The translations under genes were made by a program, and so were the position numbers. A stretch of DNA of 43,412 bases, from positions 1-43,412 of the forward strand of contig JANYCA010000113.1 of assembly GCA_025360525.1 (NCBI GenBank), read 5' to 3'. Positions 9,038 to 15,941 of the stretch are shown here, one piece after another (the first letter of the stretch is position 1; each line of letters begins with the position of its first letter). This DNA comes from Chitinophagaceae bacterium (lineage in GTDB: Bacteria; Bacteroidota; Bacteroidia; Chitinophagales; Chitinophagaceae). The notes under the pieces are model-generated. The model was not told the origin of the DNA. It did not search any database and worked only from the letters and a program-made list of their open reading frames with translations.

Positions 9038-9084
9038 TTTCGTAATTATATAACAGAAAAGGAGCAGATAAGTTTGCCGTTCCG

Positions 9085-9882
9085 TTAGGCGGTATTATCA
9101 TTTTTTAAAATCAATCCTGCTTCAAAGGCATCCATATCTAACGAATCGACTACAAGCGCATCGCCAATACGTGTTCTTCGAAGACTACTGAGGTAACCCC
9201 CACAACCAAGGGCAGCGCCAAAATCATTTGCAAGACTGCGAATGTAAGTACCTGTTGAGCAAACAACTTTAAATGAAACTATGGGCAGGTTAATGCCCGT
9301 GATTTCAAATTGATTAATGCTGATTTTACGGGCTTCCAGCTTTACATTTACCCCCCTTCTTGCCAGCTCATATAAGGCCACGCCTTCTTTTTTTATTGCC
9401 GAATATATGGGCGGAAATTGCTGGATGGTACCCGTAAATTGTTTGGTTGCCTGCAAGATGGCTTCATCTGTAATAGTATGGAAAGGTTTTATTTGCTCCG
9501 GCAAACTTTCCAAATCGTAGGTAGGCGTTACAGCCCCCAATGTAATTTGGCCGGTATATTCCTTTTCGGCAGCCATGTATTCATTTATCTTTTTAGTGAA
9601 TTTTCCGGTACAAACAATTAAAAGTCCGGTTGCCAATGGATCGAGCGTTCCGGCATGGCCAATCTTTTTTATCTGTAACAAACTCCTCATTTTTCTCACC
9701 ACATCAAAAGATGTCCAGTGCAATGGTTTGTCAATTAAAATCATTTTGCCTTCCGCATAAGGCAATTGAATAGCCGGATCAATGGGTTCCCTTTTTATTC
9801 GTGGTGCAGGTGCAGGTTGTTCAATGCCTTCCGATACTTGTTTATCGTTGTACCGTTGCCGGTACGTTTCTTTACGAGCCAT
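9085..9882 (-). CDS. truB: tRNA pseudouridine(55) synthase TruB
   Basis: 265 residues. It converts U55 of the tRNA T-arm to pseudouridine in the cytoplasm. The family signature GHAGTLDPLATGLL is present with catalytic Asp81. The motifs YTGQITLGAVTPTYD, IQQFPPIYSAIKKEGVALYELAR and CSTGTYIRSLANDFG also fit. An extra basic stretch of about 40 residues precedes the core (MARKETYRQRYNDKQ...), as in other Bacteroidota homologues. There is no C-terminal PUA domain, as expected for the short type. It is divergent from the secreted-protein gene at 10007. Confidence 0.95.
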   Translation of the reverse strand: MARKETYRQRYNDKQVSEGIEQPAPAPRIKREPIDPAIQLPYAEGKMILIDKPLHWTSFDVVRKMRSLLQIKKIGHAGTLDPLATGLLIVCTGKFTKKINEYMAAEKEYTGQITLGAVTPTYDLESLPEQIKPFHTITDEAILQATKQFTGTIQQFPPIYSAIKKEGVALYELARRGVNVKLEARKISINQFEITGINLPIVSFKVVCSTGTYIRSLANDFGAALGCGGYLSSLRRTRIGDALVVDSLDMDAFEAGLILKNDNTA

Positions 9883-10006
9883 AGGGTTATTTTGGTAAAG
9901 GTAACAACTATAAGGACTGAATCAGAGCATATAAAAATGCTGTTTTATAATTTGTTACCAACCTTTACAAAAAAAATGATTGCCAAAAAACCCTTACTTT
10001 GCTGCT

Positions 10007-11281
10007 ATGTCAACTGGTCTGCGTTATTTAATCTACCAAAGTTTTATAGCATTTTTGCTGGTGCTGATTCTTACCAATAAAGTATCCTCACAGGTGGCAG
10101 GCTGTACCGATCCGTTGGCCAATAATTTCAATGCTGCAGCTACTTTAAATGATGGTTCCTGCACGTACAATGCCACCAATTATACGCCGCCGGTAAAAGT
10201 TAATAGGTTAAATGATACCCTCCGGGAAACAAGCGGGCTTCAGTTTGCCAACAATGGAGTGTGGACTTTTAATGACGGGGGTGGTGATGCCGCTATTTAT
10301 AAAATTGACACCGTGAGCAATACCATTTTACAAAGAGTGTACCTCACCGGAGCTGTAAATAAAGATTGGGAAGACATAGCATTTGATGGCACTTATTTTT
10401 ATATCGGCGATTTTGGTAACAACAATAATGGTGCAAGAACCGATTTGAAAATTTACAAATTCCCAATCGGCAACATTCCTCCGCATGCAGGCAATCCAAT
10501 TGTAAACATTGCGGCCAACGAGATTGAAGTGATTAATTTTTCGTACGCCGATCAGCCACAGCCGCCTGTTGCAACCAGTACCAATAATACAAAATTTGAT
10601 TGTGAAGCCATGCTGATTGATAACGGGCAAATACATCTGTTTACCAAAGACTGGATAAATTCAACTACCACTCATTACATAATAAATAGCACCAATTCCG
10701 GTAATTATATTCTTACACCAAAAGAAACATTGGCAACAAACTATCTGGTTACGGCTGCGGATAAACCGATGGGACAAGATTTGATTTTGCTGCTTGGTTA
10801 TCAAAAAACAGGACTTGCCAATCACTTTATTTATTTGCTGAGCAATTACAGCGATGGGCTGTATTTTAATGGCAATAAAAGAAAAATTAATCTACCCGAC
10901 GTTACCGTAATGGGGCAGGCTGAAGGTATCAGTTTTAGAGATGATAGCACCGGTTATATCAGCAACGAAAAATTTATAGTTCCCGGATTCAATATTACCA
11001 TCAATCCCATGCTTAAGGCATTCAACATTGGTCCCTATGTTTCAACCTTTATTAATAATTTTATTTTTACAGGAAACGGCAATTGGTCTGATGCAGGCAA
11101 CTGGAAAAACAACCAGCCACCTCCGGCATTACTACCCGCCAATTCAGCCATCATCATTGATCCTTTACCTGGTGGTGAATGTATTTTAGATATTGCATAC
11201 AGCGTTACAAACGGAAAAAAAATAACTGTACTGGCGGGCAAAAAATTCCTTGTGCAGGGTAATCTCGTTATCAGCAAATAA
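10007..11281 (+). CDS. Secreted beta-propeller-like protein with GCTDPxAxNxN calcium-type motif and W/G-rich C-terminal module
   Basis: 424 residues from the ATG at 10007; a TTG nine codons upstream is also in frame but unlikely. An N-terminal hydrophobic segment (FIAFLLVLILTNKVSSQ) is a signal peptide. Next comes AGCTDPLANNFNAAATLNDGSC, a motif typical of Bacteroidota exoproteins (thrombospondin-3-like, probably calcium-binding). Residues about 70-345 have six-bladed-propeller character (LRETSGLQF, WTFNDGGGDAAIYKID, DWEDIAFDGTYFYIGDFGNN). The last ~75 residues (NFIFTGNGNWSDAGNWKNN ... VQGNLVISK) resemble the end of the 303-3134 product. No T9SS type A domain is seen. The function is unknown. 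Confidence 0.8.
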   Translation: MSTGLRYLIYQSFIAFLLVLILTNKVSSQVAGCTDPLANNFNAAATLNDGSCTYNATNYTPPVKVNRLNDTLRETSGLQFANNGVWTFNDGGGDAAIYKIDTVSNTILQRVYLTGAVNKDWEDIAFDGTYFYIGDFGNNNNGARTDLKIYKFPIGNIPPHAGNPIVNIAANEIEVINFSYADQPQPPVATSTNNTKFDCEAMLIDNGQIHLFTKDWINSTTTHYIINSTNSGNYILTPKETLATNYLVTAADKPMGQDLILLLGYQKTGLANHFIYLLSNYSDGLYFNGNKRKINLPDVTVMGQAEGISFRDDSTGYISNEKFIVPGFNITINPMLKAFNIGPYVSTFINNFIFTGNGNWSDAGNWKNNQPPPALLPANSAIIIDPLPGGECILDIAYSVTNGKKITVLAGKKFLVQGNLVISK

Positions 11282-11284
11282 TTG

Positions 11285-11350
11285 GTTTAGAGGATTAGGG
11301 GTTTAGAAGTTTAAGGGGTTAGTGTTTAGATGTTTAGATCGTTTAGTACT
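11285..11350. repeat. TTTAG-rich degenerate repeat tract
   Basis: Repeats of GTTTAGA/GGTTTAG/GGGGTTAG run from the end of the secreted-protein gene toward the UbiD gene. The 3' part (GTTTAGA-TGTTTAGATC-GTTTAGT-ACTTAGA) is near 7-base periodicity. A related piece, AGGGGTTAGTCGTTTAGA, occurs at 23378-23395 after another plus-strand gene. No coding potential. Confidence 0.55.
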
Positions 11351-11406
11351 TAGATATCCTGCGAAAAATTTACCTGTTTAAATATGCAGATTTTGTATTG
11401 ATTGCA

Positions 11407-13242
11407 TTACTTCAACGCTCCATACAAACTGCCGCCTTTGTCAAAAAAACGACTGATACTTTTTTCAGTTGCACTGTCCATAAGTACGGGCGGCGCATGG
11501 TGTGGCTTAGTCCTGGCATCCAATACCAGCGGGCCATTACAGCCCCAGTGTTTATTGATTGTAAAAGAATTGATGCCATAAATATCATGCGAAGGATTGC
11601 ATCTTGTAAAACTCACCCATAAAAAATTACGCACCGTGGCTGCTATAAATGCTGCATCATCTCCTACCACAATCATTGCAATGCCGCTGCAGTCTGCTGA
11701 ATTTAATTGATTGTTTAAATGTTCCATTTCTTCATTTGCCTTCGTGTAGTTGGTGAAGGCTTTTGTTTGCACACTAACTATACCAGGCAGCACCAATTGC
11801 GCATTTTCAAATTCTTTTAAATCATTAAATACGGTGGGTACCGAAGTTGCTAATTCTCTTACCACAGCACCATAAGCAGCAATTACCACCTTACTGCCGC
11901 TATTGAGTGAAGTGCCGGAATAATCCAAAGTATCAATGGTGGTGTTGGTGTAAAAGTGTATGTCCCGGGCAAGGTTTATCCGCTCCAGCATATATTTTAA
12001 ATAGGCCGGAATATCATGGGTAGAAATAGTATTATCATCACTGGCTGTGATGAATAAAAATTTAGCAAGACTCAATTGTCCTGTGCCTAAAATATGATTG
12101 GCAATGGTCAATATTTCTGCCGGCTGTTTAGTGGGAGTATACGGCGTATAACGTTCGCTGCCGATGGCAAACAGCAAAGGATGAACACCTGCTGCATCAA
12201 CTGCATGCACTTCTTTTAACCCCGGAATTTCTGCCTGCACAGCACTGCCCGTCATCTCATGAATTAGTTGTCCAAAGCTGGTATCTTCCTGCGGGGGGCG
12301 ACCAACAACCGTAAAAGGCCAGATGGCATTTTTCTTTGCAAAAACCTTGTGTACTTTCATCAAAGGAAAATCATGCTTTAGGCTATAATAACCGAGGTGA
12401 TCACCAAAAGGTCCTTCCGGCTTATTTTGCCCGGGATAAACTTCTCCGGTAATTACAAAATCAGCATCGGTGCTAAGGCAGTATCCATCTACATAACAAT
12501 ACCTAAAACGCCGGCCACCCAGCACACCCGCAAATGTCATTTCGCTGATACCTTCCGGCAGCGGCATTACGGCTGCCACGCTGTGTGATGGAGGCCCGCC
12601 TGCAAACACGGACACTTTTAGCGGCAAACCCTTTTTATTCGCCTTGGTTTGGTGAACACCAATACCCCGGTGCAACTGGTAATGCAGGCCAATTTCTTTA
12701 TCAGGCTCATACTCATTACCGGATAATTGAATGCGATACATGCCCAGGTTGGCATTCATTATACCGGGCTTATCCATATCTTCTGTATATACTTGTGGCA
12801 ACGTTACAAAAGCGCCGCCATCCATTGGCCAGTGATGTATTTGGGGTATTTCGCTGATTTTTATTTCCTGAAATATTACTGGCCTTGTTATTGGATTTTT
12901 TAATGGTAATGCTTTAAGCGCTGCAATACCGGTTGCAAAATTATTGATGGGATGCTTGATTGCTTTTACAGGATCATTCTTCAGCTCAATTAATTGCTGA
13001 ACTTGCTTCAGCGTATCTTTAAAGATAAATTTACTTCTGTCCAGTGTGCCAAAGATATTAGACGCTGCCCTAAACCTGCTGCCTTTTACATTTTCAAATA
13101 ATAAGGCTGGCCCGCCTGCTTCATGCACTTTTATATGGATAGCGGCCATTTGCAAATAAGGATCTACTTCCTCTTTTACACGTATCAGTTGTCCCGTACT
13201 TTGCAGGTGAAGTAAACATGCTTCTAATGATTGATATGCCAT
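11407..13242 (-). CDS. UbiD-family decarboxylase
   Basis: 611 residues from the ATG at 13242 (MAYQSLEACLLHLQSTGQLI), the natural family start; an upstream in-frame extension to 13365 is unlikely. UbiD-family enzymes use prenylated FMN and a divalent metal for reversible decarboxylation of aromatic or alpha,beta-unsaturated acids. The signature EGPFGDHLGYYS is at residues 276-287 (E276 is a metal/prFMN-site residue in the family). LHYQLHRGIGVHQTKAN and MTFAGVLGGRRFRYCYVDG also fit. It is longer than E. coli UbiD (497), as is common in Bacteroidota homologues, where menaquinone biosynthesis has been suggested. No ubiX/prenyltransferase gene lies nearby, so the substrate is open. Confidence 0.88.
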   Translation of the reverse strand: MAYQSLEACLLHLQSTGQLIRVKEEVDPYLQMAAIHIKVHEAGGPALLFENVKGSRFRAASNIFGTLDRSKFIFKDTLKQVQQLIELKNDPVKAIKHPINNFATGIAALKALPLKNPITRPVIFQEIKISEIPQIHHWPMDGGAFVTLPQVYTEDMDKPGIMNANLGMYRIQLSGNEYEPDKEIGLHYQLHRGIGVHQTKANKKGLPLKVSVFAGGPPSHSVAAVMPLPEGISEMTFAGVLGGRRFRYCYVDGYCLSTDADFVITGEVYPGQNKPEGPFGDHLGYYSLKHDFPLMKVHKVFAKKNAIWPFTVVGRPPQEDTSFGQLIHEMTGSAVQAEIPGLKEVHAVDAAGVHPLLFAIGSERYTPYTPTKQPAEILTIANHILGTGQLSLAKFLFITASDDNTISTHDIPAYLKYMLERINLARDIHFYTNTTIDTLDYSGTSLNSGSKVVIAAYGAVVRELATSVPTVFNDLKEFENAQLVLPGIVSVQTKAFTNYTKANEEMEHLNNQLNSADCSGIAMIVVGDDAAFIAATVRNFLWVSFTRCNPSHDIYGINSFTINKHWGCNGPLVLDARTKPHHAPPVLMDSATEKSISRFFDKGGSLYGALK

Positions 13243-13313
13243 ACAATTGGTTTCTGTGCAAATGTAAAACACTAAAGCAGTTGAAAGGTTGTTTGATTTT
13301 TTAGTACCTGTGT

Positions 13314-13353
13314 TTGTCGCAAGGGTTACCAACCTTTTATCTCGCTGCGACAA
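13314..13353. repeat. Inverted repeat between the divergent UbiD and VOC genes
   Basis: TTGTCGCA (13314-13321) pairs perfectly with TGCGACAA (13346-13353). Inside, AAGG-G-TT pairs with AA-CCTT around an ACC loop. The stem lies 72 bases upstream of the UbiD start and 91 bases upstream of the VOC start. A short TTTT follows on the plus strand, but no gene points at it, so it is more likely regulatory than a terminator. Confidence 0.4.
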
Positions 13354-13443
13354 TTTTAGATGCACCCCTATTAAATCGGGAGTTTTCTAAAATATTAGCA
13401 CTACTTTCATTAAAATATTTTCATCCAAAAAGCCAGGATCATT

Positions 13444-13920
13444 ATGAAAAAAATCACTTATTGTTCGCTAATATGTATTTGTTTTATTTTTTGCAGTTAT
13501 TGCGTGAAATCGCAGGCTGTAGAAAATAAAGTACGCCTTTCGCCTACACTTAACCATATTGCATTGTATGTAACTAACCTGCAAACAAGTACGGCGTTTT
13601 ATCAGCAAATTGTTCAATTAGATACTATCCCGGAACCCTTTCATGACGGTAAGCATACCTGGTTTAGTATCGGTCCCAAAAGTCACCTGCACCTGATTGA
13701 AGGAGCTGTTGCTGCAACAACACATGACAAACACAGTCACCTTTGCTTTTCCGTTACATCACTAAAAAGTTTTATTGCCCTGCTGGATAAAAACAACCTG
13801 GAATATGAAAACTGGGCAGGAGATAAAAAGGGTGTCACCCTAAGAGTAGATGCCGTTCAACAAATTTATTTTAAAGATCCTGATGGCTATTGGATAGAAA
13901 TAAATGATGCTACTAAATAA
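13444..13920 (+). CDS. Exported VOC (glyoxalase/dioxygenase-fold) protein
   Basis: 158 residues. A hydrophobic N-terminus (ITYCSLICICFIFCSYCVKSQ) looks like a signal peptide or membrane anchor, which is unusual because most VOC proteins are cytoplasmic. The fold follows two beta-alpha-beta-beta-beta modules (LNHIALYVTNLQTSTAFYQ; HLCFSVTSLKSFIALL). All four positions of the classic metal site can be assigned: H38, E86 (LHLIE), H99 and E152 (YWIEIND). It could be a lyase, isomerase or dioxygenase; the substrate is unknown. It stands alone and is convergent with the transporter gene at 13947. Confidence 0.8.
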   Translation: MKKITYCSLICICFIFCSYCVKSQAVENKVRLSPTLNHIALYVTNLQTSTAFYQQIVQLDTIPEPFHDGKHTWFSIGPKSHLHLIEGAVAATTHDKHSHLCFSVTSLKSFIALLDKNNLEYENWAGDKKGVTLRVDAVQQIYFKDPDGYWIEINDATK

Positions 13921-13946
13921 TTTTTGCCCGGAGTCTGAGTTGCTGG

Positions 13947-14729
13947 CTATTCATTTTCTAAACCCATTGCGGACCTTTTCATTTTATAAGCAGTCTCGTG
14001 ACCAAAGTATTTTTCAATTCTTTTTTCTACAAAATAAATCAATGGAGTTAACAGAATTGCCATCGTAAACTTGTATGCGTAGTTCACCAGGCAGATGGCA
14101 AGAACCAACTGCCAGGTCCACCCCTTGCCAATTTTAAAAGCAATGAACAATACAATAAAACTATCTACCAATTGAGAAATTAGGGTAGAGCCTGTAGCCC
14201 TTAGCCAGACTTTTTTTTCTCCGGTGTATTTCTTTATTTTATGAAATACAGTTACGTCAACGATCTGGCTAACCATAAATGCGGTAATGCTGCCGGCGAT
14301 AATCCACATGCCTTGCCCAAAAACGCCGTTAAATGCTTTGTTCATGTCAGGTATACCATCCTGCACCCCGGAGCCGTACCAAAAGTCGGCAGAAGGTACG
14401 CCCATGGCGAAATAAAACATGATAAACCCGTACAATATTAAGGCCACAGCAGTATAGGAAATTCGACGTACAGCTTTAGGGCCGTAGTATTCGTTTACAA
14501 TATCCGTCATCACAAATTCCAGCGGCCATAACAACACCCCACAGGTGAGGTTAAAGGATAGGCCTTTTTGTCCGAAGAGCGTAAAATTGGACGGCATTAG
14601 CCCAAACAGTTTTTCCAAAGAGAATATCTTACCGCCAATACATTCAGCTATCAGCGCATTGGCTACAAAAAATGCAGTAAAAATTACAAACAATTTTGTT
14701 GGCCTGTCTTTTAATAAAGTGTTTACCAT
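13947..14729 (-). CDS. Queuosine precursor transporter (YhhQ/VUT family)
   Basis: 260 residues and about six membrane helices. Relatives import preQ1/preQ0, precursors for queuosine at the wobble position of GUN tRNAs. Family features are FVANALIAECIGGKIF, the LLWPLEFVMTDIVNEYYG segment, and WLRATGSTLISQLVDSFIV, where the charged/polar residues line the pathway. Its ATG directly follows the stop (TAA-ATG) of the small membrane protein gene, so the two are translationally coupled. No queuosine biosynthetic gene is in the window, so a salvage role is inferred from the family. Confidence 0.88.
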   Translation of the reverse strand: MVNTLLKDRPTKLFVIFTAFFVANALIAECIGGKIFSLEKLFGLMPSNFTLFGQKGLSFNLTCGVLLWPLEFVMTDIVNEYYGPKAVRRISYTAVALILYGFIMFYFAMGVPSADFWYGSGVQDGIPDMNKAFNGVFGQGMWIIAGSITAFMVSQIVDVTVFHKIKKYTGEKKVWLRATGSTLISQLVDSFIVLFIAFKIGKGWTWQLVLAICLVNYAYKFTMAILLTPLIYFVEKRIEKYFGHETAYKMKRSAMGLENE

Positions 14730-15038
14730 TTAATAATTGCTAAAGAAGAAATAATATATCTGAATAATAAAAAAAATAAAACTCGTCCAAATTAACCATT
14801 TGGAAATTTTGAAATCGCTTTTTTTTTGAGATAACATAACCAACACAAAAAGGTTGAATACTAAATTTATAAAAATGGCTCCGTATCCCAAAACGACGAG
14901 AGTGCTTTCTAACGGTTGTAAGATAATGTTACCATCAAAATTGCCCTTCTTTTTATTGGCATTTTCTACAAAGCGCAATATAACGGCTGCAATAAAGCAG
15001 CAGTTACAAATAAAAACAATCTTTGAAAAAAAACGCAT
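14730..15038 (-). CDS. Small membrane protein of unknown function
   Basis: 102 residues with three predicted membrane segments: IVFICNCCFIAAVILRFV (about 7-24), LVVLGYGAIFINLVFNLFVLVML (about 48-70) and WLIWTSFIFFIIQIYYFFF (about 82-100), separated by short Lys-rich loops. I do not recognise the family. The stop codon abuts the ATG of the queuosine-precursor transporter, suggesting a shared mRNA. Its own leader consists almost entirely of the heptamer repeat block at 15042-15201, so its expression probably depends on read-through from pcm or on a promoter inside the repeats. Confidence 0.6.
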   Translation of the reverse strand: MRFFSKIVFICNCCFIAAVILRFVENANKKKGNFDGNIILQPLESTLVVLGYGAIFINLVFNLFVLVMLSQKKSDFKISKWLIWTSFIFFIIQIYYFFFSNY

Positions 15039-15041
15039 CTT

Positions 15042-15201
15042 TTTGATGTTTGATGTTTGATGTGTGATGTGTGATTTTTGATTCTTGATGTTCGATGGCG
15101 AATGTTTGATTTTTTCCTTTTGCCTTTTTACTTTTTACTTTTTACTTTCGCCTTTTGCCTTTTGCCTTTTGCCTTTTTACTTTTTACTTTTTACTTTTCC
15201 C
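15042..15201. repeat. Heptanucleotide tandem repeat block (TTTGATG / TTTTGCC / TTTTTAC)
   Basis: About 23 consecutive 7-base units. Positions 15042-15111 hold ten TTTGATG-type units in strict register. From 15118 to 15201 the block switches to TTTTGCC, TTTTTAC and TTTCGCC units arranged as short runs of three. The joint at 15112-15117 is one base short. The block fills the gap between the pcm stop (15207) and the start codon of the membrane-protein gene (15038). It is an STRR-like element that may vary by slippage. Confidence 0.85.
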
Positions 15202-15206
15202 TCACC

Positions 15207-15863
15207 CTATCCATTTCTGCCGGCTAACATAGGAACAAAAGAAAAATTCTCAAATGCTTCTTCAATTGTACCGCCATCTGTGTTTTTAGTTATCCGCAGC
15301 ATGCGCTGGTGCTTACCTTCATCCAAGGGTATTACCATTTTACCGCCCGGCTTAAGTTGTGCAATTAAATTAGGTGGAATAAAGGGAGCTGCGGCTGTTA
15401 TCAGTACTTTATCAAAAGGAGCAAATGTTGGCAGTCCTGCATAACCATCTCCATAAAAAAATTTAAGATTGGTGTGTTTGCATTTAAACAAGTATTGTTT
15501 CGTTTTTTCAAACAATACTTTTTGACGTTCGATGGTAAAAACTTTTACGCCCATTTCCGCCAACACTGCTGCCTGGTACATGCTGCCCGTGCCAATCTCC
15601 AGCACTTTATCGAATGGCTTTAATTGCAATAGCTGGGTTTGATAGGCCACAGTGTAGGGCTGTGAAATAGTTTGCCCCTCGCTGATGGGGAAAGCCCTGT
15701 CTTCGTAGGCAATTTCATCAAAGGCACTGTCTAAAAAAAAATGACGGGGTATACTGTTGATGGCTTTCAGCACCTGTTCGTCGGTAATTCCTTTTTCCCG
15801 TAAAACATCTATTAGTTTTTTCCGCAAGCCTTTATGCCTGTAGGTATCTTCGCATTTTCTCAT
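15207..15863 (-). CDS. pcm: Protein-L-isoaspartate O-methyltransferase
   Basis: 218 residues, the usual PCMT length. It uses S-adenosylmethionine to methylate isoaspartyl residues and so repair aged proteins in the cytosol. The pre-motif PRHFFLDSAFDEIAYEDRAF and the substrate-loop segment GQTISQPY are present. Motif I reads EIGTGSMYQ (residues 89-97) where most homologues have EIGTGSGYQ. Later motifs (VFTIERQ, GDGYAGLPTFAPFDKVLITAAA, LKPGGKMVIPL) are intact, so the enzyme should be active. It reads in the same direction as the small membrane protein and queuosine transporter genes. Confidence 0.93.
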   Translation of the reverse strand: MRKCEDTYRHKGLRKKLIDVLREKGITDEQVLKAINSIPRHFFLDSAFDEIAYEDRAFPISEGQTISQPYTVAYQTQLLQLKPFDKVLEIGTGSMYQAAVLAEMGVKVFTIERQKVLFEKTKQYLFKCKHTNLKFFYGDGYAGLPTFAPFDKVLITAAAPFIPPNLIAQLKPGGKMVIPLDEGKHQRMLRITKNTDGGTIEEAFENFSFVPMLAGRNG

Positions 15864-15885
15864 AAGCTGGTTGCAAGATAAAATA

Positions 15886-15917
15886 AAAAATGCCAGGACA
15901 TGACTCCTGGCATTTTT
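15886..15917 (-). terminator. Terminator after the phosphohexomutase gene
   Basis: AAAAATGCCAGGA (15886-15898) and TCCTGGCATTTTT (15905-15917) form a perfect 13-bp inverted repeat around a 6-base loop. On the minus strand the GC-rich stem ends in a T-run, 25 bases after the stop at 15942. It can also act on the other strand. Confidence 0.8.
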
Positions 15918-15941
15918 AAAAGAATAATATTTATTTATCAG

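Noticed and set aside
13243..13365. 41-codon N-terminal extension of the UbiD protein
   Set aside because: The sequence is unlike the family, and the ATG at 13242 gives the typical MAYQSLEACL start.
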